Notes under the pieces: generated by a model
Told to the model about the DNA's origin: nothing
Seen by the model: only the letters and a program-made list of their open reading frames with translations
Database searches by the model: none
Program-made: the position numbers and the translations under genes
Part shown: piece after piece, positions 1-8,794 of the stretch
Layout: each line of letters starts with the position of its first letter
Position numbering within the stretch: the first letter of the stretch is position 1
Assembly (NCBI RefSeq): GCF_003970675.1
Contig: NZ_CP034562.1
Span: 682,001-746,000 of the forward strand
Source: Flammeovirga pectinis
GTDB lineage: Bacteria > Bacteroidota > Bacteroidia > Cytophagales > Flammeovirgaceae
DNA: 64,000 nucleotides
Direction of reading: 5' to 3'

Positions 1-1368
1 TAGTGCACTACAAGGTTTATCCCATTCTTCTTTGGGAAATAAAAACCTGTTTAACCGAATCTTAATTTCGTGCTCTAGTAATGCCGAAGAATTATGTTTC
101 TGAACTTGTTCGTAAACAGTAAGCGTGGTATCAATTAAAGAATAATCTTGATCTATATAAACTGCATTATTTTGTGTTTGTTTTATTGTACCAATTGATG
201 TAGCTAGACTACCTAAAATTAATTTAATTAAAGTAGTTTTTCCTGTTCCATTATTTCCTTTTATAGCAATACGATCTCCACTATTTATTTCGAATGATAA
301 AGGGTTTTTCCAAAGTGATCTATCTGTATATTTAAAGTTGATCGTACTTGCCATAAATATCACTTTTCCTTTATGTAATGAGGATTGATTAAAACCAAAT
401 TTCATCTTATCTATACTAGAAACAGCATTACGTAAAGTGTGTAAATCTTTTGATATACCGCCAATCTTCTCTTGGTGTACACCATTAAGTTTTGAAGAAC
501 TATTCTCTGCATCATTCTTCATTTTATTCATCATTACTTTTGGTACTCCAGATTTTATATTTTTCTTTTTACCTCTAGCATCAACTTTTTCTTTTCTTTC
601 TCTTGTTTCTCGTTCTTTATCTTTGGCTTTTCGAAGTGCCTTTTCTGTGTTCTGAATACTAGAATTTAAGGCATTTTTTTCTATTTCTTTTTGTGATTTA
701 TAGAAATCATAATTCCCTCCATAAATAGAAATTCCACTTGGAGAGAGTTCATAAGTTGTGTCTATTAAATTGAGTAATTTTCTATCATGACTTACCACAA
801 TCATAGTACTTTTACTCTTTTCGATAAAATTGTAAAGTAGTTTTCTACCAGTACTATCCATATGATTACTGGGTTCGTCGAGAATAAAAAATGAGGGTTG
901 ATGAATTAAAATACCAGCAAGGAAAACTTTAGTTTTTTGGCCACCACTAAGTGAAAATAATTTTTGCGATAAATCTAAATCAAATAATTGCCAATATTCT
1001 AAAGCCTCTTTACAGCGTTCTTCTATTGTCCAATCATCGTTTAAAATAGCATAATTTTCTTCTGATATATCTCCATTTAAAATTTGAGATAAGGCATTTA
1101 ATTTATCTTCTATTTTTAGTGCTTGAGCAATTGTAAGATGGTTGAATTGCCCGAATATTTGAGGAACATAATAGGGCGGGTTTTCTACTTTTAACGTTCC
1201 ACTTGAAGGAATTAATTCTCCTGAAATTATTTTTAAAAGAGTAGATTTTCCACTACCATTATTACCAATTAAAGCAATTTTTGTAGAGGTATTAATAGTG
1301 AAATTTAGATGTTGGAATAATACATCTTTATTAGGATGTAAATAGGAGAGTTCTTGTATACTAAGCAT
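1..1368 (-). CDS. ABC-F family ATPase, 3' end beyond the window
   Basis: The frame runs from ATG at 1368 (minus) to the left edge, giving 456 residues without a stop. The first ATPase domain has Walker A GNNGSGKST, signature LSGGQ (about 935-955) and Walker B with ILDEPSNHMD. A charged Lys/Arg/Glu linker follows, and a second Walker A, GNNGTGKTT, lies near 250-290. The sequence stops at ...PCSAL, just where the second LSGGE signature would begin, so roughly the last 80-100 residues are missing. There are no membrane segments, and two ABC domains in one chain is the ABC-F architecture. These proteins act on the ribosome (translation factors or antibiotic protection). The subfamily cannot be told from this part. 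It appears to be a single gene, divergent from the DUF1801 gene. Confidence 0.9.
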   Translation of the reverse strand, partial: MLSIQELSYLHPNKDVLFQHLNFTINTSTKIALIGNNGSGKSTLLKIISGELIPSSGTLKVENPPYYVPQIFGQFNHLTIAQALKIEDKLNALSQILNGDISEENYAILNDDWTIEERCKEALEYWQLFDLDLSQKLFSLSGGQKTKVFLAGILIHQPSFFILDEPSNHMDSTGRKLLYNFIEKSKSTMIVVSHDRKLLNLIDTTYELSPSGISIYGGNYDFYKSQKEIEKNALNSSIQNTEKALRKAKDKERETRERKEKVDARGKKKNIKSGVPKVMMNKMKNDAENSSSKLNGVHQEKIGGISKDLHTLRNAVSSIDKMKFGFNQSSLHKGKVIFMASTINFKYTDRSLWKNPLSFEINSGDRIAIKGNNGTGKTTLIKLILGSLATSIGTIKQTQNNAVYIDQDYSLIDTTLTVYEQVQKHNSSALLEHEIKIRLNRFLFPKEEWDKPCSAL

Positions 1369-1580
1369 GTGTATTCTTTCTAGGATATTAAAAATTAGGA
1401 ATATCAAAGTGATATTGATTTCAATGGCTATTAAAAGAATTTAGTATTACATTTTTCTTGAGATTAATTAGGTTTGTGATCTACAAATATACAAGTAAAA
1501 CTATAAAGTAAAGTAAAAGTAGATAGATTATAAACTACTGAAATGATTTTATTACTTTGCTAAGACAAACAAAAATTATA

Positions 1581-1949
1581 ATGGACAACTCAGATCACTA
1601 TTACTTATCTAAAGAGGAACCAATACAAGGCTGTATTTTAGCTCTAAAAGAAATTATTATGCAACAAGATAACGAGGTAGTTCATGCCATTAAATGGGGT
1701 ATACCGAGTTTTAGTTTTAGAGGTAAAAACTTCTGTTTTATTAGTATTGATAAAAAGACAAAATGGCCTTATTTATTATTTCATGAAGGTTTACTATTAC
1801 AGCACCCTGAGTTAGAGCAAAAAGATAGAAAGTTGATGAAATCATTTAGTATGAATCCGAATGAAGATCTCCCGTTAGAAACTATTGAACTACTAATAAA
1901 CAGTGCATTGGATTTATATAAAAGCGGACAAGTGAAAACTAAAAAATAA
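1581..1949 (+). CDS. DUF1801 (YdhG-like) protein
   Basis: This 122-residue soluble protein has the DUF1801 pattern: an early helix, then IKWGIPSF, an FCFISI strand and a C-terminal helix pair. The family shares the YdhG/frataxin-like fold, and its biochemical role is not established. An in-frame TTG at 1557 would add eight residues, but that TTG lies inside a promoter-like TTACTTTG box (1552-1559), so ATG at 1581 is preferred. The gene stands alone. Its stop codon overlaps the left arm of a long inverted repeat that separates it from the convergent GH82 gene. Confidence 0.8.
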   Translation: MDNSDHYYLSKEEPIQGCILALKEIIMQQDNEVVHAIKWGIPSFSFRGKNFCFISIDKKTKWPYLLFHEGLLLQHPELEQKDRKLMKSFSMNPNEDLPLETIELLINSALDLYKSGQVKTKK

Positions 1950-1991
1950 TAAATCACATCATTCAATATGTTTATGAATGATGTGATTTAT
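1949..1991. terminator. 17-bp perfect inverted repeat between convergent genes
   Basis: Positions 1949-1965 and 1975-1991 are exact reverse complements, with a 9-nt loop. The arm begins at the last base of the DUF1801 stop codon. There is no strong T-run directly after the stem, so it resembles a bidirectional stem terminator or mRNA end-stabilising hairpin more than a textbook intrinsic terminator. Confidence 0.65.
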
Positions 1992-2023
1992 CATGGTCTC
2001 AATACCTTTTTAATTGCTAGTAG

Positions 2024-3298
2024 CTATTTCATTTTTTTACCATCAGGGCATGTTTTAATAGCATCCGATTCTATTAAAATGTCTTTATCTAAATTTGAAA
2101 ACCCTGTTCCTGAAACATTCGTAATTTCTACATTAAAATAACCAGCACCACTTCCTTTAGCTGCATTTACAATAGGAGAGATAGAAGGCGCTGTATAACT
2201 TTCTCCGTCGGGATTAAATGATGAAGCAATTAATGTTCTTTCTTTACAAGGCATGTATTTAAAATGCTTACTCTTTACTTGTGCAGTTTTACCATACGTT
2301 GCCGTTACATTAGAAATTTTAGATGTACTATCATAAGTGCCAGGAGTTAAACCTGCTTTTTTTTGATCTTTTGTAGTATATCCTTTCCCAATTCTTACTG
2401 CAAAACCAGAATTAATAGCTGTAACTCCATCCACTTCAAAATAACCATTTGTTATTGTGTGCGGAGAAATCATTAAAGTAGCATTTGCATTTTTAGAAGA
2501 AAGATTTTTTGCATAAACATCAAAGTTGCCACCAACTTTTAATTTGTTCATTTTCTTATAACCAGTTTCTAAACGTAACGTAACACCACCTTCTCCACTC
2601 AAGTTTTTATAATACACATGTTCTGATGCTTGAGATTGAATAAGCCCATAACCATAATGTGCTTTTGTAATAGTACAGTTTTTAATTACACCATTTGTTG
2701 GTTTAAAATACTGGTTTTTATATTCAGCATAGCCTAAAGTAATGGCAGAAAACCTAGTGTTATCATCTAGTACTTTAATTCCAGAAATCAAGAAGTTCTC
2801 TACATTAGAAAGTGTAATAACTGCAACACTTTTGTTTATTACATTTTGGAGGTCTACGGTAAAAAAGTTCTTTGTACTACGGATACTTACATTTTTGATC
2901 GTTCCCTTTTTTCCTCCAAACAAAAAGACTTTATAATTTTTAGTGTCATTTGTTGGTGTCGGAATAATTGTAGCATGTTCATCAATTACTAGATGAACAT
3001 TAGATTTTAACTCAATATTTTTGAAGTAATATGTACCTTTTGGAATAAAAATCTCTCCACCTTTTTTCAAAGAGGTCATATCATTAATTGCTTTTTGTAG
3101 TTTTGGCGTATCGTCATTCGTATCAGTATTATTTGTTCCGTAATCTTCTACTAGATCAACTTTTTTACTGACCTCTTTACTCTTGTCAATATAAAAATCA
3201 GCTTCTTTTTGTGCAAAAATTGACGTTGTACCACACAGTAATACTATCAAAAATGATAGTACTTTTTTTGTCTCAAGTAATCTTTCAATACGTTTCAT
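2024..3298 (-). CDS. Iota-carrageenase-like glycoside hydrolase (GH82), secreted
   Basis: The protein has 424 residues with a signal peptide ending near residue 30 (SIFAQ). The rest is a right-handed beta-helix typical of GH82 enzymes, which cut beta-1,4 bonds in iota-carrageenan of red algae. Recalled alignment with Alteromonas fortis CgiA is clear: DFY near 34, DTNDD near 60, KSNVHL near 98, HYGYGLIQ at 214-221, GGVTLRLETG at 237-246 and SPH at 278-280. Q221, E244 and H280 correspond to Q222, E245 and H281 of CgiA, but the second catalytic acid (D247) is G246 here. The large domain A insertion of CgiA is absent. There is no T9SS tail; the protein ends in CPDGKKMK. It is a close paralogue of the gene at 4533-6029. 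Activity on iota-carrageenan is inferred, not certain, given the missing Asp. Confidence 0.8.
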   Translation of the reverse strand: MKRIERLLETKKVLSFLIVLLCGTTSIFAQKEADFYIDKSKEVSKKVDLVEDYGTNNTDTNDDTPKLQKAINDMTSLKKGGEIFIPKGTYYFKNIELKSNVHLVIDEHATIIPTPTNDTKNYKVFLFGGKKGTIKNVSIRSTKNFFTVDLQNVINKSVAVITLSNVENFLISGIKVLDDNTRFSAITLGYAEYKNQYFKPTNGVIKNCTITKAHYGYGLIQSQASEHVYYKNLSGEGGVTLRLETGYKKMNKLKVGGNFDVYAKNLSSKNANATLMISPHTITNGYFEVDGVTAINSGFAVRIGKGYTTKDQKKAGLTPGTYDSTSKISNVTATYGKTAQVKSKHFKYMPCKERTLIASSFNPDGESYTAPSISPIVNAAKGSGAGYFNVEITNVSGTGFSNLDKDILIESDAIKTCPDGKKMK

Positions 3299-3446
3299 TC
3301 GTTGTTAATTTTTGCAATACTAGTAATCACCAAAAAGTGTATTGCTTTATGTAAAATTGTTATTTATTATTTGAAAGGTCTCTTTTATTTTTTGAATAAA
3401 AAAGAAGGATAGAGATGTTTCTTTTTCTAATTATTCTGAAAGACGA

Positions 3447-3470
3447 AGTTTGTACTTGTGGCTACAAACT
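3447..3470. promoter_or_regulatory. Inverted repeat in the divergent GH82/DUF4920 intergenic region
   Basis: AGTTTGTA (3447-3454) and TACAAACT (3463-3470) form a perfect 8-bp inverted repeat with an 8-nt spacer. It lies midway between two divergent genes and could be an operator half-site pair or a hairpin. No T-run follows on either strand. A regulatory role is inferred from position only. Confidence 0.35.
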
Positions 3471-3552
3471 CAATAAACATCTTTTTGATATAGAACTTGT
3501 TGTAACTCATTAAAAAAAGAATGAAGAGTAGTTATTTTTAGACTAGATTAGA

Positions 3553-3560
3553 TAATTTTG
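3553..3560 (+). promoter_or_regulatory. Promoter -7 box for the DUF4920 lipoprotein operon
   Basis: TAATTTTG fits the Bacteroidetes TAnnTTTG -7 consensus exactly and lies 29 bases before the ATG at 3590. The expected -33 TTG is not clear (TTA near 3531). Confidence 0.5.
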
Positions 3561-3589
3561 ATACTAATACTAATCAACTATTATTTAAC

Positions 3590-4048
3590 ATGAAATTATT
3601 ATCAACAATCTTACTCTGTATTCTCTTTATCTCTTGCTCAGAAAAAAAAGAAATTTCTATGTATGGAGCACCTTTTGATATCGAAAATGCAGTAGCTTCA
3701 AAAACGATTATTAATCAATTGGCTAGCCAAGATACAATTGCAATAAAAGTAAAAGGCCAAATAGATGGTGTTTGTCAGAAAAAAGGCTGCTGGTTAACTA
3801 TGCCTATGGATGACGGAACAGAATTGTTTGTGAAATTTAAAGATTACAAATTTTTTGTACCAATGGATTCTGAAGGTAAAGATGTAATTTTAGAAGGTGT
3901 AGCTAAAAAAGAAGTGATAGATGTTGCTACTTTAAAACATTACGCTGAAGATGCGGGTAAAACTCCAGAAGAGGTAGCTAAAATTACGACTCCAGAAGTG
4001 AAGTATACTTTTATGGCCAACGGTGTTGCTGTTGTTGATCAATTATAA
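3590..4048 (+). CDS. DUF4920-type lipoprotein
   Basis: This is a 152-residue protein with a lipoprotein signal (ILFISC, lipid-bearing Cys16). The mature part has the pattern of the DUF4920 family: a GxPF start, then KVKGQIDGVCQKKGCW, a PMDDGTE loop and an FFVP strand. The two Cys in VCQKKGCW are typical of the family and may bind metal or form a disulfide. The fold is probably an OB-like barrel, and no function is established. The next gene's ATG begins one base after this stop codon, so the two are almost certainly co-transcribed. The pair sits between the two GH82 paralogues but on the opposite strand, so a shared role is not shown. Confidence 0.75.
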   Translation: MKLLSTILLCILFISCSEKKEISMYGAPFDIENAVASKTIINQLASQDTIAIKVKGQIDGVCQKKGCWLTMPMDDGTELFVKFKDYKFFVPMDSEGKDVILEGVAKKEVIDVATLKHYAEDAGKTPEEVAKITTPEVKYTFMANGVAVVDQL

Positions 4049-4049
4049 T

Positions 4050-4487
4050 ATGAGACTTAGCTTTTTATTACTGATGTCTTATACATTGCTACTTTTTGGT
4101 TGTCAAGCTGAACAGACAAAAAGTAAAGAAGTAGTAACTATACAATATCCTAATGGAGGTTCAGAATTAGCGTGGTTAATGCGTAATGCTTCTGATAAAA
4201 TGGAAGAGCAAAAAGCGGCTATTCTAGAAGGGAAATCCATTAATTTAATACCACTTGATGTAAACCATATTTTAAGTGCCAACCCTACAGAAAGTGGAAA
4301 AAACACTTCAGAAGTTTATATAAAGATGGCCGATAGGTTTTTATTACACATCAATAAATTGGACAGTATACCTTTAGAAGGGCAGATAAAGTATTATAAT
4401 CAGACGGTGGCACAATGTGCTAATTGTCATGAAACACAATGTCCTGGTCCTCTCGTTAGAATCAAGAAATTGTATATTGAAGAATAA
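4050..4487 (+). CDS. Lipoprotein with a single CxxCH haem-binding motif
   Basis: A 145-residue protein starts at ATG 4050; an upstream GTG at 4023 lies inside the previous gene and would spoil the signal peptide. The signal ends in LLFGC, with lipidated Cys18. Near the C-terminus is CANCH (123-127), the covalent c-type haem motif, preceded by a region predicted to be helical. This suggests a small membrane-anchored cytochrome facing the periplasm, perhaps of the four-helix type with haem close to the C-terminus. A Met axial ligand is not obvious; MRNASDKM near 44-51 is a candidate region. It is in a two-gene operon with the DUF4920 lipoprotein. I do not recognise a named family. Confidence 0.65.
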   Translation: MRLSFLLLMSYTLLLFGCQAEQTKSKEVVTIQYPNGGSELAWLMRNASDKMEEQKAAILEGKSINLIPLDVNHILSANPTESGKNTSEVYIKMADRFLLHINKLDSIPLEGQIKYYNQTVAQCANCHETQCPGPLVRIKKLYIEE

Positions 4488-4490
4488 AAA

Positions 4491-4533
4491 ATGCTTCATC
4501 AATTTAAAAACTGATGAAGCATTTTTTCTTTTT
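4491..4533. terminator. Bidirectional intrinsic terminator
   Basis: ATGCTTCATCA (4491-4501) pairs perfectly with TGATGAAGCAT (4512-4522). T-rich sequence follows on the plus strand, and an A-run at 4486-4490 gives a T-run on the minus strand. It ends both the lipoprotein operon and the convergent GH82 gene. Confidence 0.85.
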
Positions 4534-6029
4534 TACTTAATTATAACCTTGTGTGTTTCGTTATTGATTCGGATAAAATAAATACCAGAATTGTACTTCG
4601 ATAGATCAATTGTAGAATTTAAATTAACTCCTTGTTCTATTATTTGCCCGTTACTATTTCTAATAACAATAGTATTCAATGTATTATCACCTAAGTTTTT
4701 TATGTATACCATGCCATTTGATGGGTTAGGATAAACACTGATTTGGTTTACTACTTCTTCATCTATGTTTCTAGCATTGCTAGTTCCAGAACAAGTATCA
4801 CTATCATTTTCAAAAAGAATATTTTTAGACAAGTTTTTAAAACCACTTCCACTAACATTTTGAAGAGTTACATTATAATAGCCTTGACCATTACCTTCTG
4901 CAGCATTTAATACAGGAGCAATAGCAGGAGCTGTGTAAGATTCTCCATCGGGATTGTAATCATCGGCTATTAAACCTCTTTCAGCACAAGGCATGTATTT
5001 AAAATGCTTGGCTTTTACTTGTGCTGTTTTACCATAGGTAGCTTTAATATTTGTGACTTTAGAAGTACTAGCAAAGTAGCCTGGTTTTAAACCCAATACA
5101 GCCTGATCTTTAGTGGTATACCCATTACCAATTCTAACAGCAAAACCGGAATTTATTGCCGTTACATCATCAATTTCTACATGTCCATTTTTTATAGCAT
5201 GAGGTGAAATCATTACTGTAGCATTTCCATTTTTAGAAGAGATTTTTTTACCGTAGATATCAAAATTACCTCCAACTTGTAGTGCATTCATTTTGCTATA
5301 ACCAGTTTCTAACCGTAGGGTAACTCCACCAGAACCACTAATGTTTTTAAAGAAAACATTCTTTGCCGCTTGAGATTGTACAAGACCATATCCGTAATGT
5401 GCATTACTTATATGGCAGTTTCTTACAACTCCATTTCTAGGTTTATAGTATTTGTTTTCAAAAGTAGAATACCCAAAAGTAATTGCAGAGAACTTTGTAT
5501 TGTTATCAATTACTTTCATTCCAGAAATATAAAAGTTATCCACATTAAGAAGCGTGATTACTGCAACATTGGGATTTCTTACTTTACTAAGATCAACAAT
5601 AAACTTTTTATTTGTACTTCTAATACTTATGCTGCCAACAGTAGCTTTATTCCCTCCAAAAGTAAACACTTTGTAGTTCTTGTCATTTCCTGGATCTTGC
5701 GGAATAATAACTGTATTTTCTTCTATTACTAAGTGAATATTAGATTTCAGTTCAATGTTACTAAGGTAATACGTTCCTTTTTTAAGCGTTATTTTCCCTC
5801 TTTTACCCGCCTTAGCAATATCATCAATTGCTTTTTGAAGTAGCGGACTGTCATCTTTAGTATCTGAGTTATTTACACCATAATCAGCTACTAAATCTAT
5901 AGTAACGTTCACATTATTAATCTTTTCCTCATAGAAGTCAGCTTCTACTTGTGCATAACTTAGCTGAAATAATCCGCTAATAAGTAATAAAAATAACGTA
6001 GCGGTATAGATAGTATTTGTTCTTTTCAT
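4533..6029 (-). CDS. Iota-carrageenase-like GH82 protein with T9SS sorting domain
   Basis: The protein has 498 residues with a signal peptide ending near residue 27 (LSYAQ). The GH82 beta-helix runs from about residue 30 to 415, followed by a C-terminal type A T9SS sorting domain (about 432-498: VYPNPSNG start, GIYFIRI, KVIIK end). It is very similar along its length to the GH82 protein at 2024-3298. The motifs are HYGYGLVQ (Q218), TLRLETG (E241, G243) and SPH (H277). As in the paralogue, Gly replaces the Asp used as the second catalytic residue in A. fortis CgiA, and no domain A is present. The T9SS tail predicts export through the outer membrane to the surface or medium, unlike its sister. 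No sulfatase, SusCD pair or regulator for carrageenan use lies nearby. Confidence 0.82.
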   Translation of the reverse strand: MKRTNTIYTATLFLLLISGLFQLSYAQVEADFYEEKINNVNVTIDLVADYGVNNSDTKDDSPLLQKAIDDIAKAGKRGKITLKKGTYYLSNIELKSNIHLVIEENTVIIPQDPGNDKNYKVFTFGGNKATVGSISIRSTNKKFIVDLSKVRNPNVAVITLLNVDNFYISGMKVIDNNTKFSAITFGYSTFENKYYKPRNGVVRNCHISNAHYGYGLVQSQAAKNVFFKNISGSGGVTLRLETGYSKMNALQVGGNFDIYGKKISSKNGNATVMISPHAIKNGHVEIDDVTAINSGFAVRIGNGYTTKDQAVLGLKPGYFASTSKVTNIKATYGKTAQVKAKHFKYMPCAERGLIADDYNPDGESYTAPAIAPVLNAAEGNGQGYYNVTLQNVSGSGFKNLSKNILFENDSDTCSGTSNARNIDEEVVNQISVYPNPSNGMVYIKNLGDNTLNTIVIRNSNGQIIEQGVNLNSTIDLSKYNSGIYFIRINNETHKVIIK

Positions 6030-6278
6030 TAGAATAATAATTCATAGTAAGTCTATAACAACTTGCATTGTTAAGACAATAGTTCATTTCAATTTTGTTA
6101 GTGCTGCACTGTTTTGTACATCTTTATACTTTATTTTTTAATAAAATGTAAAGAGTACGCTTTTGTATACAGAGCTAAGGTGTTGAAAAAAAACTAACGA
6201 AAAGAAATGAGTTCTATAGTATCTCAGTCTAATGTATGTGTAAAGACTAAATTTGTACAGTTAACTACATTTTTAGAT

Positions 6279-8750
6279 TTATTGAATACTTATTTTTTTA
6301 ATTATCTGTGTTGTACCAACTTGAATTTTTAAGAAATAAATACCCTTTTGTGTACTGTTTAATTTCCACTTTATGGTTGATGAACTAGGAGAGAACCTTT
6401 CTTTTTGAATAAGAACTCCATTAATGTTGATAAGTGCTAGATGAATATCATTTTCACTTTTTTGTTGAAATGAGATGTTGATAATTCCTTCTTGTTGAAT
6501 AGGGTTAGGATAACAATTTACACTTATCAAATTTTGATTTACCACCCCAAATTGTATTGATTTAGTAGCAAAAGTTTCGCTTTTACCATCAAAATCTACT
6601 TGAGTTAAACGGTAATAGTTATTGCCAATAGCAAGGTGCTCATCAATAAAACTATAATCAAGTTGTACATTAGAATTACCCGCACCATTTATTTGGTTGA
6701 TATTTTTCCAATTTCTACCATCAGTAGAATGTTCAATTAAGAAATAATCATTATTTGTTTCAGAAGCTGTACTCCACTCTAATAAAGCATTTTGTTTTTG
6801 TAACGATACATCAAAATTTATAAGAGATACAGGAAGATTAAAAAAAGCAAAGTCTTCGTCTTGTGGAATATATAAAAGATCTTCTGAGATAGGATTTTTA
6901 GAGAATTCTTCAATTCTAATATCACCAATGTAACAAAAATCACCAGCAGCCCTTGTTGCCGTAATTGTTATTTTTCCTTCGTTATTAGGATAAACTAAAC
7001 TTGATGAGTACAGACCTAAGTTTCCATAAACATGCCCAATTGTTCCAATTGATGTTCCTGAAGTTTGAAGTTGACCTACTGAAGTGTTTGCTCCAACAAT
7101 TGTATACTCCGTTATGCGGTCTTCATTAATAGAAGAACGAGTAGCAAAAATATTAAACCTGTAGCCTTTATTTACATCTAAATTATTTACTTCTACTTCC
7201 ACATAATCAGAAACTCCGGCAGCCGCATAGGCATAATCTGTTGTTGCAGAATTAATGGCTAAATTACTTATTCCACTTGAAAGAGTAGCATCTGCCATTC
7301 CTCCATCTAAACCAAAGCCACCTCTGTTATAATCAAGACCAATTGATGTGGAAACATTTTCTGTAGAAGTTAATGTTATATTTTTTTGAAGTAGAGTGAT
7401 ATTGTTCCAATAATTATTGTTGACGTCAGGACTAGATGTTTCTTCTAAATCTCCAAAATCAACAAGAAAATCTTGTTCAGATGTTTCAGCACTATATTCT
7501 TCTAGTTTGATTGCATTAATATTGATTTGTCCACTTGCAATTGCGGCAGTAAACGTAATTGTATTCCCATTATCTGGAAAAATGTAATCTGTTGTATAAA
7601 CATCAAGATTACCATTTAAATACCCTGTTGTTCCAATAGTAGCTGTAGAAGAAGATTGGAATTGTCCATTAGTACTTGTAGCTCCACTAATAGTTATTTC
7701 TGTACTATTATCAGCTGCTATATTTCTTGAACCGAAAATTTTAAAACGATATGCTTTAGAAGTGTCTAAGTTGGTGAAATCTATAGTAATATCTCCAGAA
7801 GTTCTGATGGCATAATCAGATGTTGCATCGTTGATGGCCAAGTCTTCTAAATCGTTTCCTAAAGATGCATCACTTAAACCCGAAGTAGTACCTAGACCCC
7901 AACCACTTGTAATATTCATCTGATAAGATGTAGATGAGCCATCTGATTTTAATAAATTATTTATGGGATCATTTGAATAGTTTGATGTATTCCAAGTGTT
8001 TCCGTTAGCATCGGCTCCTACAATTTCTGTAGTTCCAAAATCAATTAAAAAAGAAGAAGAAGGAGAAATTGCTGTATATTCTACTAAACGAGCAGCTCCT
8101 AAATATGTAAAAGCACCTGTTGTATATTTTCCTGCCAATGTAATATTTCCAGAAGCATCTGGTTGAATAGCGTCTGTATTGTAAAGAGAAAGGTTACCAT
8201 CAGGGTGTGAAGAAGTTCCAATTCCTGTTCCAGATGTTTGTAAAGAACCAACCGAAGAAGTAGCACCAGAAAATGTAAATTCTGATGTTCTTGTATCTGA
8301 TGCATCTCTAGTACCAAAGACATTTAATCTGTAATATTTATCAGGATCTAAATTTGAAAAGATGATTTCTACACCATTGGAAATACCAGAGTAAATATAA
8401 TCTGATGTTGCTGCATTTTCAGCAAGATTACCTAAACCAGTGCTTAAACTAGCATCTGATAAAGCACCATTGCTTCCAAAAAATCCTTCCGTCATTTCTA
8501 TGTTATATAAGGAGGCTGTACCAGAAGAATTACTTATAGTTTGAGGAATATTATCTAAAGTGATATTATTCCAGTTTCCACTAGTTTGGGTTACGTCTCC
8601 AAAGTCTACTAAAAATTCTTGTTCCCATTGGAAACCACTTGGTATTTGAGCCTCTGATATATTTACAATAAATAGGATAAGACAGAAGATGTATTTAACA
8701 CAGAGTGTAAAAGTAGAAGATAGTTGTAGTAAATCTTTCATTTCTTTCAT
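6279..8750 (-). CDS. Large T9SS-exported surface protein with three repeated beta modules
   Basis: This 823-residue protein has a hydrophobic signal around residues 18-35 (ending SEAQ). Three modules of about 180-190 residues follow at roughly 46-225, 234-419 and 428-616. Each opens with FLVDFGD or FLIDFGT, contains ATSDY (ATTDY in the third) before a strand ending in NLD, then FGTR/FGSR/FATR, an SGAT/VGAN loop, GNL.(L/V)Y, and closes with a strand like IRIEEF. They look like jelly-roll modules of malectin or carbohydrate-binding type, but I cannot name the family. Residues 638-740 form an FN3-like linker (LPVSLINF, FLIEHSTDG, YYRLTQVDFDG), and 745-823 a T9SS type A tail (CYPNP, KGIYFLKI). 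No catalytic domain is visible. It probably acts as an adhesin or polysaccharide-binding protein at the surface. Confidence 0.7.
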   Translation of the reverse strand: MKEMKDLLQLSSTFTLCVKYIFCLILFIVNISEAQIPSGFQWEQEFLVDFGDVTQTSGNWNNITLDNIPQTISNSSGTASLYNIEMTEGFFGSNGALSDASLSTGLGNLAENAATSDYIYSGISNGVEIIFSNLDPDKYYRLNVFGTRDASDTRTSEFTFSGATSSVGSLQTSGTGIGTSSHPDGNLSLYNTDAIQPDASGNITLAGKYTTGAFTYLGAARLVEYTAISPSSSFLIDFGTTEIVGADANGNTWNTSNYSNDPINNLLKSDGSSTSYQMNITSGWGLGTTSGLSDASLGNDLEDLAINDATSDYAIRTSGDITIDFTNLDTSKAYRFKIFGSRNIAADNSTEITISGATSTNGQFQSSSTATIGTTGYLNGNLDVYTTDYIFPDNGNTITFTAAIASGQININAIKLEEYSAETSEQDFLVDFGDLEETSSPDVNNNYWNNITLLQKNITLTSTENVSTSIGLDYNRGGFGLDGGMADATLSSGISNLAINSATTDYAYAAAGVSDYVEVEVNNLDVNKGYRFNIFATRSSINEDRITEYTIVGANTSVGQLQTSGTSIGTIGHVYGNLGLYSSSLVYPNNEGKITITATRAAGDFCYIGDIRIEEFSKNPISEDLLYIPQDEDFAFFNLPVSLINFDVSLQKQNALLEWSTASETNNDYFLIEHSTDGRNWKNINQINGAGNSNVQLDYSFIDEHLAIGNNYYRLTQVDFDGKSETFATKSIQFGVVNQNLISVNCYPNPIQQEGIINISFQQKSENDIHLALININGVLIQKERFSPSSSTIKWKLNSTQKGIYFLKIQVGTTQIIKKISIQ

Positions 8751-8776
8751 AGCTGTAATAGATAGTATTGGCTAAT

Positions 8777-8794
8777 TTTGATTAATCAAATTTA
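8777..8794 (-). promoter_or_regulatory. Promoter -7 box within a 14-bp palindrome
   Basis: On the minus strand TAAATTTG (8794 to 8787) matches TAnnTTTG and lies 36 bases before the ATG at 8750. It overlaps the perfect palindrome TTTGATTAATCAAA (8777-8790), whose other side forms TAATTTTG on the plus strand (8773-8780). The palindrome could be an operator. No good -33 TTG was found. Confidence 0.4.

Noticed and set aside
4023-4049. Upstream GTG start for the CxxCH lipoprotein.
   Set aside because: It lies within the DUF4920 gene and would place extra residues before the lipoprotein signal.
5370-5732. An open frame of 120 codons on the plus strand within the GH82 gene.
   Set aside because: It is antisense to the conserved GH82 catalytic region and has no recognisable protein pattern.
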